Of a stretch of 64,000 nt of DNA, positions 21,098 through 30,011 are shown in pieces (within the stretch, counting starts at the first letter, position 1; the number at the start of each line of letters is the position of its first letter). A model generated the notes under the pieces. The model ran no database searches and was not told the DNA's origin. It saw nothing but the letters and a program-made list of their open reading frames with translations. A program made the translations under genes and the position numbers. Source of the DNA: a virus; the IMG/VR virus record IMGVR_UViG_3300042565_001021, positions 62,001 to 126,000 of that record. One strand, written 5' to 3'.

Positions 21098-21667
21098 TCA
21101 ATTGAATCCGCCGAATGCTTTAACCGTTAGCACGACTATGATTGCTCCGAGCACCCACTTGTTAATCACAAGCATCGTTAAGAACTCGATGAAATTAACA
21201 CGCTCACCAACATGCAATTCTCTTCGACTAACTTCACTTCTCGAGTTCTTGCGTAGCGTGGTTCCTAACGACGAGTTTGGATTATCCCAAACATCTGCCA
21301 TGTGTCGGGCATCGTCGCCCCTGCTAACTAACTCCAGAGCAGCTTCAAACTTGATACCGTTTTGCTTTGCCAGATCAATTGCGCGAACTGCTTTGTTCAG
21401 GCTTGTTAGGAACAGAACCTCCTCTGCGACTTCAACCGGAAGACCTGCTCGAGTACCGTCACGCGAATCCATTACTAATGTGTTGAGGAAAGAATCGAGT
21501 TCTTGTGTTCCCCAGGTACCGCAGATCTTTGCTTGAAGGATTGGCATGCGCTCAAGCTCGGCAGTGACCAAAATCAATTCTGGGACCGTAGCTGGAACCT
21601 CGTCGAGATCAATCAGCTTGAACTCCGCAAAAGAAACTTTCTCTGGTGGAGTGTCTTTAAGACTCAT
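21098..21667 (-). CDS. Tail-anchored membrane protein, 189 aa
   Basis: Start MSLKDTPPEK at 21665-21667 overlaps the upstream stop by four bases. The soluble helical domain is followed by one C-terminal membrane helix (KWVLGAIIVVLTVKAFGG). Function unknown. Confidence 0.6.
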   Translation of the reverse strand: MSLKDTPPEKVSFAEFKLIDLDEVPATVPELILVTAELERMPILQAKICGTWGTQELDSFLNTLVMDSRDGTRAGLPVEVAEEVLFLTSLNKAVRAIDLAKQNGIKFEAALELVSRGDDARHMADVWDNPNSSLGTTLRKNSRSEVSRRELHVGERVNFIEFLTMLVINKWVLGAIIVVLTVKAFGGFN

Positions 21668-21963
21668 TCTTTTCCGCCGAGGGATTTCCACACTTGCGAC
21701 TTTTCATACGCGATCCTGCGCTTGCGGCGTTCCCACATGTCGTACAGAGTAACTACGCCTAAGAACCCGCCGGCGCCAACTGCTGCAAAAGCAATGATAC
21801 CGAGAAAGATAACTAAGCCGACGTAGAAAGGTAGCAACACTAGCCACCAAGACCACGTCGCAATTGTCCCAATCTCAAAAATTTTACATAAGACGAAGAT
21901 AATGCCGAGCAAGCCAAGCCAGCTGCCGATTCCTACGTTAACAGTTGCTTTTTCTTCGCTCAT
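21664..21963 (-). CDS. Small membrane protein, 99 aa
   Basis: Three hydrophobic segments between residues 12 and 72 (GSWLGLLGIIFVLCKIFE; TWSWWLVLLPFYVGLVIFLG; FAAVGAGGFLGVVTLY) and a basic C-terminus (WERRKRRIAYEK). Confidence 0.6.
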   Translation of the reverse strand: MSEEKATVNVGIGSWLGLLGIIFVLCKIFEIGTIATWSWWLVLLPFYVGLVIFLGIIAFAAVGAGGFLGVVTLYDMWERRKRRIAYEKSQVWKSLGGKE

Positions 21964-22335
21964 TTAATAAATGCACCCATGATATTCGTCTTCGATGACA
22001 GCACCAGTCTTCTTACACCATGCCATCATTTGCTTGATGCTGACAAAATCTTTTCCGCAAGCAAATAGTGCTCGGTCATTGTCCCAGCTACCACAGGTGA
22101 CATGACAAACTCGGCCACCTTCGCTATATTGATCGTCAGGATCAAACCAATCGCCTGCTTGCTGTTCAGCAAACGCCTCGTCGGTCAATCTCTCAGCAGC
22201 TAGCCCATTACCATCGGTAAAGTCTGGCGGATCACTGTTGATCCATTCCCATAGCGCAGGCCCAACGAGTTTGGTATAAGTGTCTCCTTGACCTTCAAGG
22301 ACAATAAGGTAGACCGGCTTCTCTTTTTTAGCCAT
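21964..22335 (-). CDS. Hypothetical protein, 123 aa
   Basis: Start MAKKEKPVYL (22333-22335); the upstream in-frame hydrophobic extension belongs to another frame of the previous gene. It contains an SIKQMMAWCKKTG helix like that of the (K/R)W family but ends in EYHGCIY. Confidence 0.55.
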   Translation of the reverse strand: MAKKEKPVYLIVLEGQGDTYTKLVGPALWEWINSDPPDFTDGNGLAAERLTDEAFAEQQAGDWFDPDDQYSEGGRVCHVTCGSWDNDRALFACGKDFVSIKQMMAWCKKTGAVIEDEYHGCIY

Positions 22336-22621
22336 TTTGTTTATCCTTTGCAAGAATACAAGTGCCACGAATATAAACGCCGCCTGCCCCGCTGCGAGTA
22401 TTAGCTGTAACACCTTGCGACCAGAGGATGAACTCTATTGCCTCAATCTCGCTTTGTGTCGGTTTGCTGCGCAAAGTGACGTACCTCTTCCCAACATCTT
22501 TGCCACCACGTTGCCCCACCGGACAGTCAGTATACGAATGCGAACCTACGCGAGACATGACGCGCTTAACTGCGGCACGAAACTGCTTGGTCGTTGCGTA
22601 TGGGCGATTAAGGATATCCAT
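22328..22621 (-). CDS. Hypothetical protein, 97 aa
   Basis: Start MDILNRP (22619-22621) behind AAGGT. A basic N-terminus (FRAAVKRVMSRVG) precedes a beta part (KRYVTLRSKPTQSEI). Overlaps the downstream gene by eight bases. Confidence 0.55.
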   Translation of the reverse strand: MDILNRPYATTKQFRAAVKRVMSRVGSHSYTDCPVGQRGGKDVGKRYVTLRSKPTQSEIEAIEFILWSQGVTANTRSGAGGVYIRGTCILAKDKQNG

Positions 22622-22625
22622 TGTT

Positions 22626-22925
22626 TTACCTTGGAGGTTGACTGATGGAGTCTTTCTTCGTCTCAACTACAGAACAGTTAACGTAGGTGTCGCCAACTTT
22701 CGCAATGCCCACTCGAGAACAATCCTGGACGATGGTGCTGGCGCTAAAGTGCGAGCCAATGGTTGCGCCAATGACGCCGACGATGGCGATCTCCGCCGCA
22801 ATCGTAACGACGGAGATACACATGCGCTGGATTTTGTCAATGACGATTTTTGTTTTTGGCTCAGGCGGGTTTGGTAGCGCCGCGCTGGCCATTGTTGGTA
22901 GGGTGTCGCCGTCTTTATCACCCAT
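22626..22925 (-). CDS. Single-pass membrane protein, 99 aa
   Basis: An acidic/Pro N-terminus, then one membrane helix (CISVVTIAAEIAIVGVIGA, about residues 36-54) and an external part with two Cys (QDCSRVG, VNCSVV) that could pair in the periplasm. Confidence 0.55.
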   Translation of the reverse strand: MGDKDGDTLPTMASAALPNPPEPKTKIVIDKIQRMCISVVTIAAEIAIVGVIGATIGSHFSASTIVQDCSRVGIAKVGDTYVNCSVVETKKDSISQPPR

Positions 22926-23049
22926 TCTCAGTCACCCGCACTTTGAAGCCCAGGTCCTGCATTTCGTCAGCGAACGCTTGGCCAACAGCCTCGTCGTCGA
23001 AGTCTTGTTCGTCGATGATCACAGTGCCGGAATATACGAGTACAGTCAT
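22918..23049 (-). CDS. Small acidic protein, 43 aa
   Basis: ATG 23047-23049 with AAAAGGAG upstream. The frame MTVLVYSGTVIIDEQDF continues to FKVRVTENG and overlaps the next gene. A good ribosome binding site and coupled end support expression. Confidence 0.55.
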   Translation of the reverse strand: MTVLVYSGTVIIDEQDFDDEAVGQAFADEMQDLGFKVRVTENG

Positions 23050-23067
23050 TTGTGTTTCTCCTTTTAG

Positions 23068-23247
23068 TTAACGTCCGTTTGCTTTTTTGAAAGCGTCAAT
23101 CCAATCTTGCGGGACGACCCATACTTGAAACTCGCTGCGCGGTACGCCCAGCACATCCATTAACCGCATCTTAAACGAACCCCAACCATGGCGATCCCAT
23201 CCTGGAATGTGCTTGACTGCGGCTACGGTTGCTCGAATGTGTTTCAT
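23068..23247 (-). CDS. Small hypothetical protein, 59 aa
   Basis: Start MKHIRAT at 23245-23247, just after the promoter leader (TAGGACGG). The middle (GWGSFKMRLMDVLGVPRSE) and WIDAFKKANGR ending are not recognised. Confidence 0.55.
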   Translation of the reverse strand: MKHIRATVAAVKHIPGWDRHGWGSFKMRLMDVLGVPRSEFQVWVVPQDWIDAFKKANGR

Positions 23248-23272
23248 GTCCGTCCTACGATTCAATAAAGCA

Positions 23273-23300
23273 ATTATACAGCCTTTTAAAGAAAAGTCAA
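23273..23300 (-). promoter_or_regulatory. Sigma70-type promoter module
   Basis: TTGACT (23295-23300), 16 bases, TATAAT (23273-23278) and the shared leader GCTTTATTGAAT. It starts the early operon 23247-21098. Confidence 0.8.
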
Positions 23301-23307
23301 CCGGAAT

Positions 23308-23335
23308 CTTAGGTTAAACCTAAGTCATTGATTTA
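23308..23335. promoter_or_regulatory. 8-bp palindrome joined to the TAAGTCATTGATTTA motif
   Basis: CTTAGGTT (23308-23315) and AACCTAAG (23317-23324) are perfectly complementary around one base, and the motif occupies 23321-23335. It sits 20 bases upstream of the promoter's -35 and just after the stop of the late operon, so it may be a terminator and an operator at once. Confidence 0.5.
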
Positions 23336-24559
23336 ATAGCGTAATCCAGCCATTTCTTCTATGTATTCGCGGAGTTCTTTGTCGATGGCTGGCTTGGCAA
23401 TGATGTTCCAAATGCGATCTTGCACTTCGTATCTCAAATCCATCGAGTCATACAGCGTATCTTTTTCTGCTATGTCTTCGAAGTCCATGTTCATGCTGCC
23501 CAACCAATCGCCTATTATAAACTGTACGTCGGTATCATCTAAGTCCTCGCCTGCTAAGAACATGTCAGAATCTAGGCCGGCTATAATCGCATCGGTTAGT
23601 CCTTGCCCGTCTCGAAGAAGTGCGTTATGTACTAGCGTAGATAACTTTCGAGGAATATGACCGTTGGATTGTTTTGCTAACGTGCGATAAATCGCATCGC
23701 TTACTTTCAACACTAAGTTCCTGTTACTAACTGACCGTAAAATTGTCTCAGCCATACTATGTTTAAGGTTCTCGAAGTCTTCGGCGAATTCTTCGGCACC
23801 AACTACAAACTCAACTACGTTGTTTGCTAATGCCTCGTTCATAAACAGATCAACCACTTGCGGGAACCTTCGTAGTAACGGGTCTAACTTAATAGGTATG
23901 TCCTGTATGTCCATAAACTGTCTGGCGCGGAAATGGAACTGGTACTTTTCTCCAGGACTAACAGGTGCCTTAGGTAAAAGGATGTATAAGTTTCCTTCCT
24001 TGTTGTAACGCTCAAACATGTTATTATTCTTTGCTGCCGTACACCAAGTTGTACCTTGCCCGTAATACTTCGCTGCTTCTACGTTCAGTATATGCAGGAT
24101 CCGTAAAGTGTCGTCGTCGAGCACTACGTTTACTTGTCCTTTATCTACTACGACATCTTGCGGTTCAGGATAAGTAGCAACGGTTTGCTCAAAGTCTTGC
24201 ATTGACCTGAACCGGTTGATATCTCTGTGCTCTGGCTTGAGTTGCTGCTTAGTCTTTAGCTTGTGGAACCGCTCTAACGCAGATGCGCCGCGTGATTCAA
24301 AGTCTTCGTACTTAGTAACGACGCCAAGTTGAGCAGCATAGGTTTTACATAACCACTGGGTGTATTCTTTGTGCGGGGTTGGATCCATTTCCTCGAAACC
24401 CCCAAGCAACCAGTTTATGTCGATTTCCGTTTTATTTAATTCGTCTTGTTGATCGTAAATTGATCGATCCTTTTTAGCAACCGCGAGAAGCTTTTCACCA
24501 AAGTTTTGTGCTGTGGTTTGACGATTGTACTCTACCAGGAATTCTACTGCTCTTACCAT
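23333..24559 (-). CDS. Putative capsid-packaged protein with a GTTWCTA domain
   Basis: 408 residues from ATG 24557-24559 (MVRAVEFLVE), nested in the Trp codon ending the upstream gene. The N-terminus fits the M-x-R/K-A-x-E-F-x-x-E tag of this operon, with LVE as the likely cleavage site. The core YYGQGTTWCTAAKNNN...YNKEGNLYILLPK is a domain seen in other large phages with unknown function. It is the last of thirteen genes in the late operon. Confidence 0.65.
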   Translation of the reverse strand: MVRAVEFLVEYNRQTTAQNFGEKLLAVAKKDRSIYDQQDELNKTEIDINWLLGGFEEMDPTPHKEYTQWLCKTYAAQLGVVTKYEDFESRGASALERFHKLKTKQQLKPEHRDINRFRSMQDFEQTVATYPEPQDVVVDKGQVNVVLDDDTLRILHILNVEAAKYYGQGTTWCTAAKNNNMFERYNKEGNLYILLPKAPVSPGEKYQFHFRARQFMDIQDIPIKLDPLLRRFPQVVDLFMNEALANNVVEFVVGAEEFAEDFENLKHSMAETILRSVSNRNLVLKVSDAIYRTLAKQSNGHIPRKLSTLVHNALLRDGQGLTDAIIAGLDSDMFLAGEDLDDTDVQFIIGDWLGSMNMDFEDIAEKDTLYDSMDLRYEVQDRIWNIIAKPAIDKELREYIEEMAGLRY

Positions 24560-24978
24560 CGCGCCGCTGCCTTTACAAGTTCTATACTTAGTGGTTCTAC
24601 GCTTACTATTTGATCGGGAGTTACCCAGCCTTTCTTCTTTAGCCATTTGCCTTCGTTGCTTGCTTGTGACAACGGATCTGAATCATCTACTTCCCACGTA
24701 TTTATATCGTCGTTAAACGATACGATAGAGACAATGCCCGAGCCCATCTTCTTAGCTAATTCCCATTCCCACTTTGCTGCCCAGCGTGTTGCGTCCTTCT
24801 TGGATGTCATAGCAAAGATCTCGCCAATGTTGCCATACTGGCCGCCTGCTGCTTTAACAAAATTAGTAGGGTTAGCACCAGTAATCCCTTTAGCTTGGAT
24901 TTTTGAAACTGTTACAGTTCTAGTAACGTGATACAAAGTTGCCCCGGTTGATTCAGTTATAAACTCTTTAGCTTTCAT
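24553..24978 (-). CDS. Putative packaged protein, ADP-ribosyltransferase-like
   Basis: 141 residues starting MKAKEFITESTG (GGAGG six bases upstream). After the tag, LYHVTRTVTVSKIQAKGI is an opening like those of ADP-ribosyltransferase-fold proteins (LYHxT...I...G), followed by FAMTSKKDATRWAAKW. Catalytic residues cannot be fixed by eye, so the fold call is weak. Cleavage after FITE would free the domain in the capsid. Confidence 0.5.
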   Translation of the reverse strand: MKAKEFITESTGATLYHVTRTVTVSKIQAKGITGANPTNFVKAAGGQYGNIGEIFAMTSKKDATRWAAKWEWELAKKMGSGIVSIVSFNDDINTWEVDDSDPLSQASNEGKWLKKKGWVTPDQIVSVEPLSIELVKAAARW

Positions 24979-25829
24979 TACCATCCTCCCGGCGGCTCTG
25001 CAGGCAACCCTGCCCCTTTAAGGTCAGAAGCAGAAACTTTTGCTCCACCAGGTGGTGAAACCGGTTTTGGTTCTTTAACTCCGTTCTTCGAATCTACAAA
25101 TCGTTTCCATAAGCTCTTCTCTATTGCTATACACTTCCCACTAAACCATACCTCGTTTTTCATAGGGTGGTTTAAAGCAAAAGACTTGATAGTTTTAATT
25201 TGCATGCCTGTCCTGTCAGGAGCCATGCCTCTGTTTAAGACATCAATGAAATCCTCTGACCCAACTTTTCCGTTTGACAGATACCGTAACTCTTTTTCTA
25301 CTCTTGGCATCTTTACTGCTTTGACAAACTCAGCGTATGAAGTGTCGGGTAAGTACAGATAGTTTCTACACATGTCAGCGATGCCTTCAAACGTGGTGTG
25401 AATGTTAGGTTCAAACTCTGGCAAATGCGCCTTCACTTCCCATATGTCTTTCTCTGGACAAATGCCTATCCTTGTTCCGTTGAACGGAAATAAAGCATAT
25501 AAAGATCCACCAAATGCGTTAGCATACGTCCGATCACTTGTAGCAATTAAGCTCTTGCTACGCTTTGGCCAAAGTGCGTAATTAGGACTATTGTCCATCA
25601 ATAGCGTATAGTGATTAGAAGTGTTCTGTGACTTGCGCTCGCTGTTTGTTGTATCAATGAACACTAACGGTTCTTGGTGGTCTTTCATTGAACGCCAGAT
25701 CGGATTCTCTAACATAGGCAGAGCTTCTGTACAGTGAGCGTTCAGCAGCTCCATAGCCTTCTCTAGCTGAAGGTTCTCAGCCTGGTATGGGGTAACCGCG
25801 GCTTCAACAGTAAATTCTTTTGCTCTCAT
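24978..25829 (-). CDS. Putative packaged protein, ADP-ribosyltransferase-like (Alt-like)
   Basis: 283 residues starting MRAKEFTVEAAV. IWRSMKDH (about residue 44) could be the first Arg motif, and WPKRSKSLIATSDRTYANAF (about 85-104) the Ser-Thr-Ser-like strand, followed by GGSLYALFPFNGTRIGIC, a combination typical of phage ADP-ribosyltransferase-like proteins. The C-terminal tail is Pro/Gly-rich. T4 Alt, which is packaged and injected, is the functional precedent. ATG two bases after the upstream stop. Confidence 0.5.
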   Translation of the reverse strand: MRAKEFTVEAAVTPYQAENLQLEKAMELLNAHCTEALPMLENPIWRSMKDHQEPLVFIDTTNSERKSQNTSNHYTLLMDNSPNYALWPKRSKSLIATSDRTYANAFGGSLYALFPFNGTRIGICPEKDIWEVKAHLPEFEPNIHTTFEGIADMCRNYLYLPDTSYAEFVKAVKMPRVEKELRYLSNGKVGSEDFIDVLNRGMAPDRTGMQIKTIKSFALNHPMKNEVWFSGKCIAIEKSLWKRFVDSKNGVKEPKPVSPPGGAKVSASDLKGAGLPAEPPGGW

Positions 25830-25831
25830 GA

Positions 25832-26461
25832 TTACTCGAATGTCACCCAAGGATCGGCAGCTATTATAGTCCCGTCTGCTCTCATTAACCAATTCTCAGA
25901 ATGTAGGTCAAGAATGATTTCTGTTAGGTTATGCGCATCAGCATACACTTGCGCAGCTTTATAAAGAAATGTTGTTGCTTCTAATATTCCGCTTACGGTG
26001 TTTGCACCAGTAAGCTTACTGTCAAGTAATACCTGTTCTAATCTATTAGATTCGTAACCTAAACCGTGTCCTTCGCACTTGACTGAGTTGGCGACATCCC
26101 ATAATACATTTGCGAGATAGTCGTTGTTAAGAGGATACAATCGTTCAATTCTGATTTGTAACACTTCCTCTGCGTCTACGTCTATACCATGTATAACCGG
26201 AAAATGTTTACTTTTGTACCCGTGGTCTACACAGAAGTGCACAAATGCCAAAGATGCTTTATGAACTCCTTTATCGGAGCCACCGAACCCGCCGCCTACG
26301 ACTTTAACGACAGTATCAGGGTCAGAAAAATGATTCCACACTGTGGCTGTGTATCCTTTGCCAACTTGGTTCCATCCAGACTGCTTACGAATTTCATCGT
26401 TAACGAATCCTGGGTCAAGCTCGTTTAGCTGTTCGTTCTCGAATAGTTCAGTTAGAAACAT
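25832..26461 (-). CDS. Putative packaged kinase-like protein
   Basis: 209 residues starting MFLTELFENE, close to the T4 Alt N-terminus (MELITELFDE), with LTE as possible cleavage site. The kinase fold is indicated by GKGYTATVW (Gly-rich loop, about 34-42), TVVKVVG (ATP-binding Lys), RIERLYPL (hinge) and DLHSENWLMRADG...DPW (catalytic Asp/Asn and metal-binding Asp, about 185-205). The substrate is unknown. Paralogous to 27017-27868, 57956-58729 and the end of 58726-59907. Confidence 0.6.
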   Translation of the reverse strand: MFLTELFENEQLNELDPGFVNDEIRKQSGWNQVGKGYTATVWNHFSDPDTVVKVVGGGFGGSDKGVHKASLAFVHFCVDHGYKSKHFPVIHGIDVDAEEVLQIRIERLYPLNNDYLANVLWDVANSVKCEGHGLGYESNRLEQVLLDSKLTGANTVSGILEATTFLYKAAQVYADAHNLTEIILDLHSENWLMRADGTIIAADPWVTFE

Positions 26462-26468
26462 AATATTC

Positions 26469-27017
26469 TCATAATGTGAACAGTGGACCTTGGATAAACC
26501 AGGTCTCTGTCCTTTCTTTAATCATTCCGTTGCGTAAAGCTTCGATGACGTCGGGTGTAAAGTCTCGATTCCGCCAACCTGATATTATCAGATGTGTTTC
26601 GACCGGAGCGTTACCTTCGAGCTCTAACTGGGCATTCATTCGGTGTCTACCTTCGTGCCCAGTTACCCAAGCCGGGAGAATAAACTTTCCGTTCTCCCAT
26701 TCTTCGTCTACGCTTATGTATAGTGTTGGTGCGCCGAAGCTTCCTCCGGTTCGAGCATGATTTTTCATTTTTTCAATGCTGCTTCTTGCTGAGTCGTCAA
26801 CGGTCAAGTTGCTTGCTAAATTTAAGAACTTGCTTGGCTTCATCATCACCCGCAGGCCCATGTAATCGATTTCTTGGTTGTTAGGCGTCTGGCCCCAACC
26901 TGATTGGTTATCAATGTTTAGCTCAGTAATTCTTGTCAACTCTTCAGACAACACCTTATCGACTTCTTTCTGAAGAATATCAAATACCGTTTCGTTAATG
27001 AATTCTTGTGCTCTCAT
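26469..27017 (-). CDS. Putative packaged ParB/sulfiredoxin-like protein
   Basis: 182 residues starting MRAQEFINETVF. FILPAWVTGHEGRHRMNAQL (about 118-137) resembles the GxHRxxA motif of ParB-like or sulfiredoxin-like folds, which bind nucleotides. The first 40 residues after the tag are a charged helix. ATG overlaps the upstream kinase-like gene's stop. Confidence 0.5.
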   Translation of the reverse strand: MRAQEFINETVFDILQKEVDKVLSEELTRITELNIDNQSGWGQTPNNQEIDYMGLRVMMKPSKFLNLASNLTVDDSARSSIEKMKNHARTGGSFGAPTLYISVDEEWENGKFILPAWVTGHEGRHRMNAQLELEGNAPVETHLIISGWRNRDFTPDVIEALRNGMIKERTETWFIQGPLFTL

Positions 27018-27868
27018 TAGTCGTTCGCTCCTGGCGCCCACATATCTCCGTTAGGCTTAAAGCTAGTGCTGTTGCTGTTCGATCCGCTCTTATCAATTCC
27101 TGGGCGGGCTCCCCTCTCGTCGCTAGAGACGACCTTGTCACCGCTAACATCGCTGCTCCGTTCGTCTCGTTCGTCTGAGTAAAAATATCCTTGCTCGTCA
27201 CTGAATACCTGATCTGCTTCGGAATACCACGGGTCAGCAGCTATGATAGTTCCGTTTGGCCTCATTAACCAGTTGCCGCCGTGCAAATCTATCCAGCCTT
27301 CGTTTATATTGTGAGCTTCCAAATAAACTGGTAAGGCCTTGCTCAAATACTTAATAGCTTCGACTATCTCGTCGACGTTATTGTTCTCTTTCATGCCCTG
27401 TATTCCTGAATACTTCATTGCTGACAGCAATTCGATTTTCGATTTAGTTAATGCTGCGCCGCCGGTAACAGCATTAGCTAATCTGCTTAGACCGCTCCTT
27501 ACGTCACCGCTACTAATAGGAAGCAACTTCTCCATTCTGATCTGTAATACTTCGGCGTCGTCTATGTTTATTCCGTGAACGATAGGATAGTGCTTACTCG
27601 TGTGTCCGTGATCAACTAGAAAGTGAATAAACGCTAAAGTAATATTTCGATAGCCACCTTGCGCTTCGTAGTCTCCACCACCGACTACTTTAACTACGGT
27701 GTCTGGTTCTTGATAGTGTTGCCAAACTGACGCAGTAGCACCTTGTCCTAGCTTATCCCAGGCTCGTAAGTTTTTAAACTTACCTTGTGATTGCTGCTTG
27801 ATAACCTGGTTAACATAATCCGGGGCAAGTTCGGTTAGTTCAGTGTCAAATAATTCAGTTAGGAACAT
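27017..27868 (-). CDS. Putative packaged kinase-like protein with a disordered tail
   Basis: 283 residues starting MFLTELFDTELTE. GQGATASVWQHY, TVVKVVGGG, RMEKLLPI and DLHGGNWLMRPNG...DPWYSE mark the kinase fold as in 25832-26461. The last 65 residues are Ser/Asp/Arg-rich and disordered (SDERDERSSDVSGDK), possibly a target-binding or autophosphorylated tail. A GTAAATAC late-promoter-like sequence sits right before its ATG. Confidence 0.6.
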   Translation of the reverse strand: MFLTELFDTELTELAPDYVNQVIKQQSQGKFKNLRAWDKLGQGATASVWQHYQEPDTVVKVVGGGDYEAQGGYRNITLAFIHFLVDHGHTSKHYPIVHGINIDDAEVLQIRMEKLLPISSGDVRSGLSRLANAVTGGAALTKSKIELLSAMKYSGIQGMKENNNVDEIVEAIKYLSKALPVYLEAHNINEGWIDLHGGNWLMRPNGTIIAADPWYSEADQVFSDEQGYFYSDERDERSSDVSGDKVVSSDERGARPGIDKSGSNSNSTSFKPNGDMWAPGAND

Positions 27869-27877
27869 AGTTAGTAT

Positions 27878-28822
27878 TTACCTGTCGAACAATGCTGCGA
27901 TTTCTGCGGATTTCTTAGCTAACATCTCTTTAGTGTACTTTGCCTTCTCTATTGCCGCAGGGGTTTCTGCTTTGGCGAACTTACTGCTATTTATCGCTGT
28001 GTTGATTTTACCTAAGTAGATTTCTTTTACTCTCGGAATAAGTTCTTCTTTGCCTACGCTCTGTAAGATGCCTTTAATACTGTCGATCATATCGGCTACG
28101 CGGACTTCTCCGCCTACTAACCCGGGATACTGCTTAACTAACGGAGATGGTGTTCCTCCGAAAAACTTAACTATGTCAAGTGCCCAGGTCTTTGGGTTGT
28201 TAGTGACTGTCTTTAGGTCAACATCCTTAACTGTGCGGAACGGGACGAATGTGCCATTTTGGAATTTTGCTTGAACTCCGTGGCCGCCGCCGATGCTCAG
28301 ATTGAGGACTTCACCGAGCGACGAGTAAAGTGAGTTTGCTAACACACCTTTCATGTTCCACTCTGGCCGTAGTGCGTTAGTCCAGTCTTTATTCTCGTAG
28401 TAAGATGTGATTAGGTCGATCTGAACATAATCGTTTCCTATCTTTAGGATAACATTAACGCCGTTGTCTGAAGAAAAAGCAGAGGTTGAATCGCAAAACT
28501 CTTTAATAGCGTCGTTGTAGATCTTAAGGTTTGCGTTATTTGTGGTTCCTTCAATGCGTGGGATATGGAACTGGACATCAACGTCGCCATACTCTTTGTC
28601 TGGCTGTTGAACTAAGTCCCGTTCGTAGTATGTTGCGCTGCCACCCGGTGCCGATATCTCTGTTGGTCCTAATCCTTTTGTCTTTAGGAAGTTGTTCAAG
28701 GCGGGAATAAACTGAGTAGTTAATACCTTCATACATTGCTGAACGAGCCGTGGGGTAATAACTGTGTTTTGTGTTAGTGTCGATGCCCATCCACCTTCTA
28801 AAATAATTTCGTTAATTTTCAT
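27878..28822 (-). CDS. Putative packaged nucleotidyltransferase-like protein
   Basis: 314 residues starting MKINEIILEGGW, with ILE as the possible cleavage site. GGSATYYERDL (about 60-70), GDVDVQFHIP (about 78-87) and VQIDLI form the GS...DxD...D pattern of the nucleotidyltransferase fold. Such enzymes add nucleotides to tRNA, DNA or proteins; the substrate is unknown. ATGA overlap with the upstream gene. Confidence 0.55.
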   Translation of the reverse strand: MKINEIILEGGWASTLTQNTVITPRLVQQCMKVLTTQFIPALNNFLKTKGLGPTEISAPGGSATYYERDLVQQPDKEYGDVDVQFHIPRIEGTTNNANLKIYNDAIKEFCDSTSAFSSDNGVNVILKIGNDYVQIDLITSYYENKDWTNALRPEWNMKGVLANSLYSSLGEVLNLSIGGGHGVQAKFQNGTFVPFRTVKDVDLKTVTNNPKTWALDIVKFFGGTPSPLVKQYPGLVGGEVRVADMIDSIKGILQSVGKEELIPRVKEIYLGKINTAINSSKFAKAETPAAIEKAKYTKEMLAKKSAEIAALFDR

Positions 28823-29604
28823 AATATGTTCTTATCCCCAATAAACCAGGTTGTATTCATAAGATTTTCACTCATTTCCTTATTAGTTTTTAGATGTCGA
28901 GTCATCTTACTTTCAATGAATATTTCGCTTGGTCCTGCTTTTTCATATGCTGCTTCATTCCATTCTTTTTCTAAAGAGTTGATATCCGGGAAATCACCGG
29001 TTTGATCAGTTAATGTTAATCCTCTACCTTTAGCTAAGATAAGTTTCTTAAGCCATGTAAATCCTTCAGGAGTTAACCCTTCATTTTTTGAGATTTGTAT
29101 TTTTACTACAGCTTTAAGACGATGTGTTACGCAGCCAATTAATGCAGTAACATAACCGGGACCATTAACAAAGTTCCTAATTCCTTTTAACTCATTTCCT
29201 TTTAGTATTACTAGTGCATCAATACTGTCATCACCAATGAACGAGTAGACATCTTGATCATTTATATTACAGTGATATACATCTTTACCATCTAAACTAT
29301 TTACAATTTGAGATTTAGTAATTATTTGATTTTTCATATCTTGAGTTATATCTAATGCAGAATGGGCGTAGTCAATTTCAGTTAACCCTTCTTCGTTTGT
29401 CATCAACTTTTTAACACGCGGCTTGAATAGCTGGACATCTCCCTTATCGGTCTTTAACACTGGCTGATTGTGCTTATCCTTCTTAAAGCCTTTGATCTCG
29501 GCAGGGCTGTTCTTAAATTTACCCTTCATTACAACATCCCCGGTTTCCAATTCCGGAGGTTGGTAGGTTTCTGCACCTTCTACAATAAACTCGTTTGCTC
29601 TCAT
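28819..29604 (-). CDS. Putative packaged protein, 261 aa
   Basis: Starts MRANEFIVEGAE. A small beta domain (GKFKNSPAEIKGFKKD, then KGDVQLFKPRVKKL) follows, a module also seen near the N-terminus of tagged proteins in other T4-like phages. The rest (AVVKIQISKNEGLTPEGF) is not recognised. A+T-rich compared with neighbours, suggesting separate acquisition. Confidence 0.55.
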   Translation of the reverse strand: MRANEFIVEGAETYQPPELETGDVVMKGKFKNSPAEIKGFKKDKHNQPVLKTDKGDVQLFKPRVKKLMTNEEGLTEIDYAHSALDITQDMKNQIITKSQIVNSLDGKDVYHCNINDQDVYSFIGDDSIDALVILKGNELKGIRNFVNGPGYVTALIGCVTHRLKAVVKIQISKNEGLTPEGFTWLKKLILAKGRGLTLTDQTGDFPDINSLEKEWNEAAYEKAGPSEIFIESKMTRHLKTNKEMSENLMNTTWFIGDKNIL

Positions 29605-30011
29605 TCTTTGTTGCCACCTTTATATAGATCAGCAATACCTTTGCCAAAGTCATTTCCGTTGTATATACGCATAGACGATGGGATAATATCGTTGCCTAAC
29701 TCTTTAGCAAAGACATACATCTCTTTCGCAATACCTTGTCGGCGATACTCTGGCTTTACTTCGACGAATACTGCTTCTAAGTTGTTGTCTGTCACTTTGT
29801 ATGTTACGTTGCCTACTTTGTTGCCTTTAGCAGTGAAGGCGTCAATGTGAAAGTTTTCGCTTGTATTAATCTTCTTAGTTGGCGAATACGGTAGCGGGCC
29901 GTGGTATGCTTTAAGCATATACTTGCCGCCGAGTATCTCTTTCGTCTTTTCAAACCCGCGGCGGAATACTTGCGGGTTGATGCTGTCAGTTATGAACTCA
30001 GATGATTTCAT
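29601..30011 (-). CDS. Putative packaged GNAT-like acetyltransferase
   Basis: 136 residues starting MKSSEFITDS. VEVKPEYRRQGIAKEMYVFA (about 95-114) matches GNAT motif A (V.P.yRgqGiG..L) that binds acetyl-CoA; here RRQGIA. The tag has Asp rather than Glu at the putative cleavage site (ITD), so processing is uncertain. Coupled by ATGA to its neighbours. Confidence 0.6.
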   Translation of the reverse strand: MKSSEFITDSINPQVFRRGFEKTKEILGGKYMLKAYHGPLPYSPTKKINTSENFHIDAFTAKGNKVGNVTYKVTDNNLEAVFVEVKPEYRRQGIAKEMYVFAKELGNDIIPSSMRIYNGNDFGKGIADLYKGGNKE

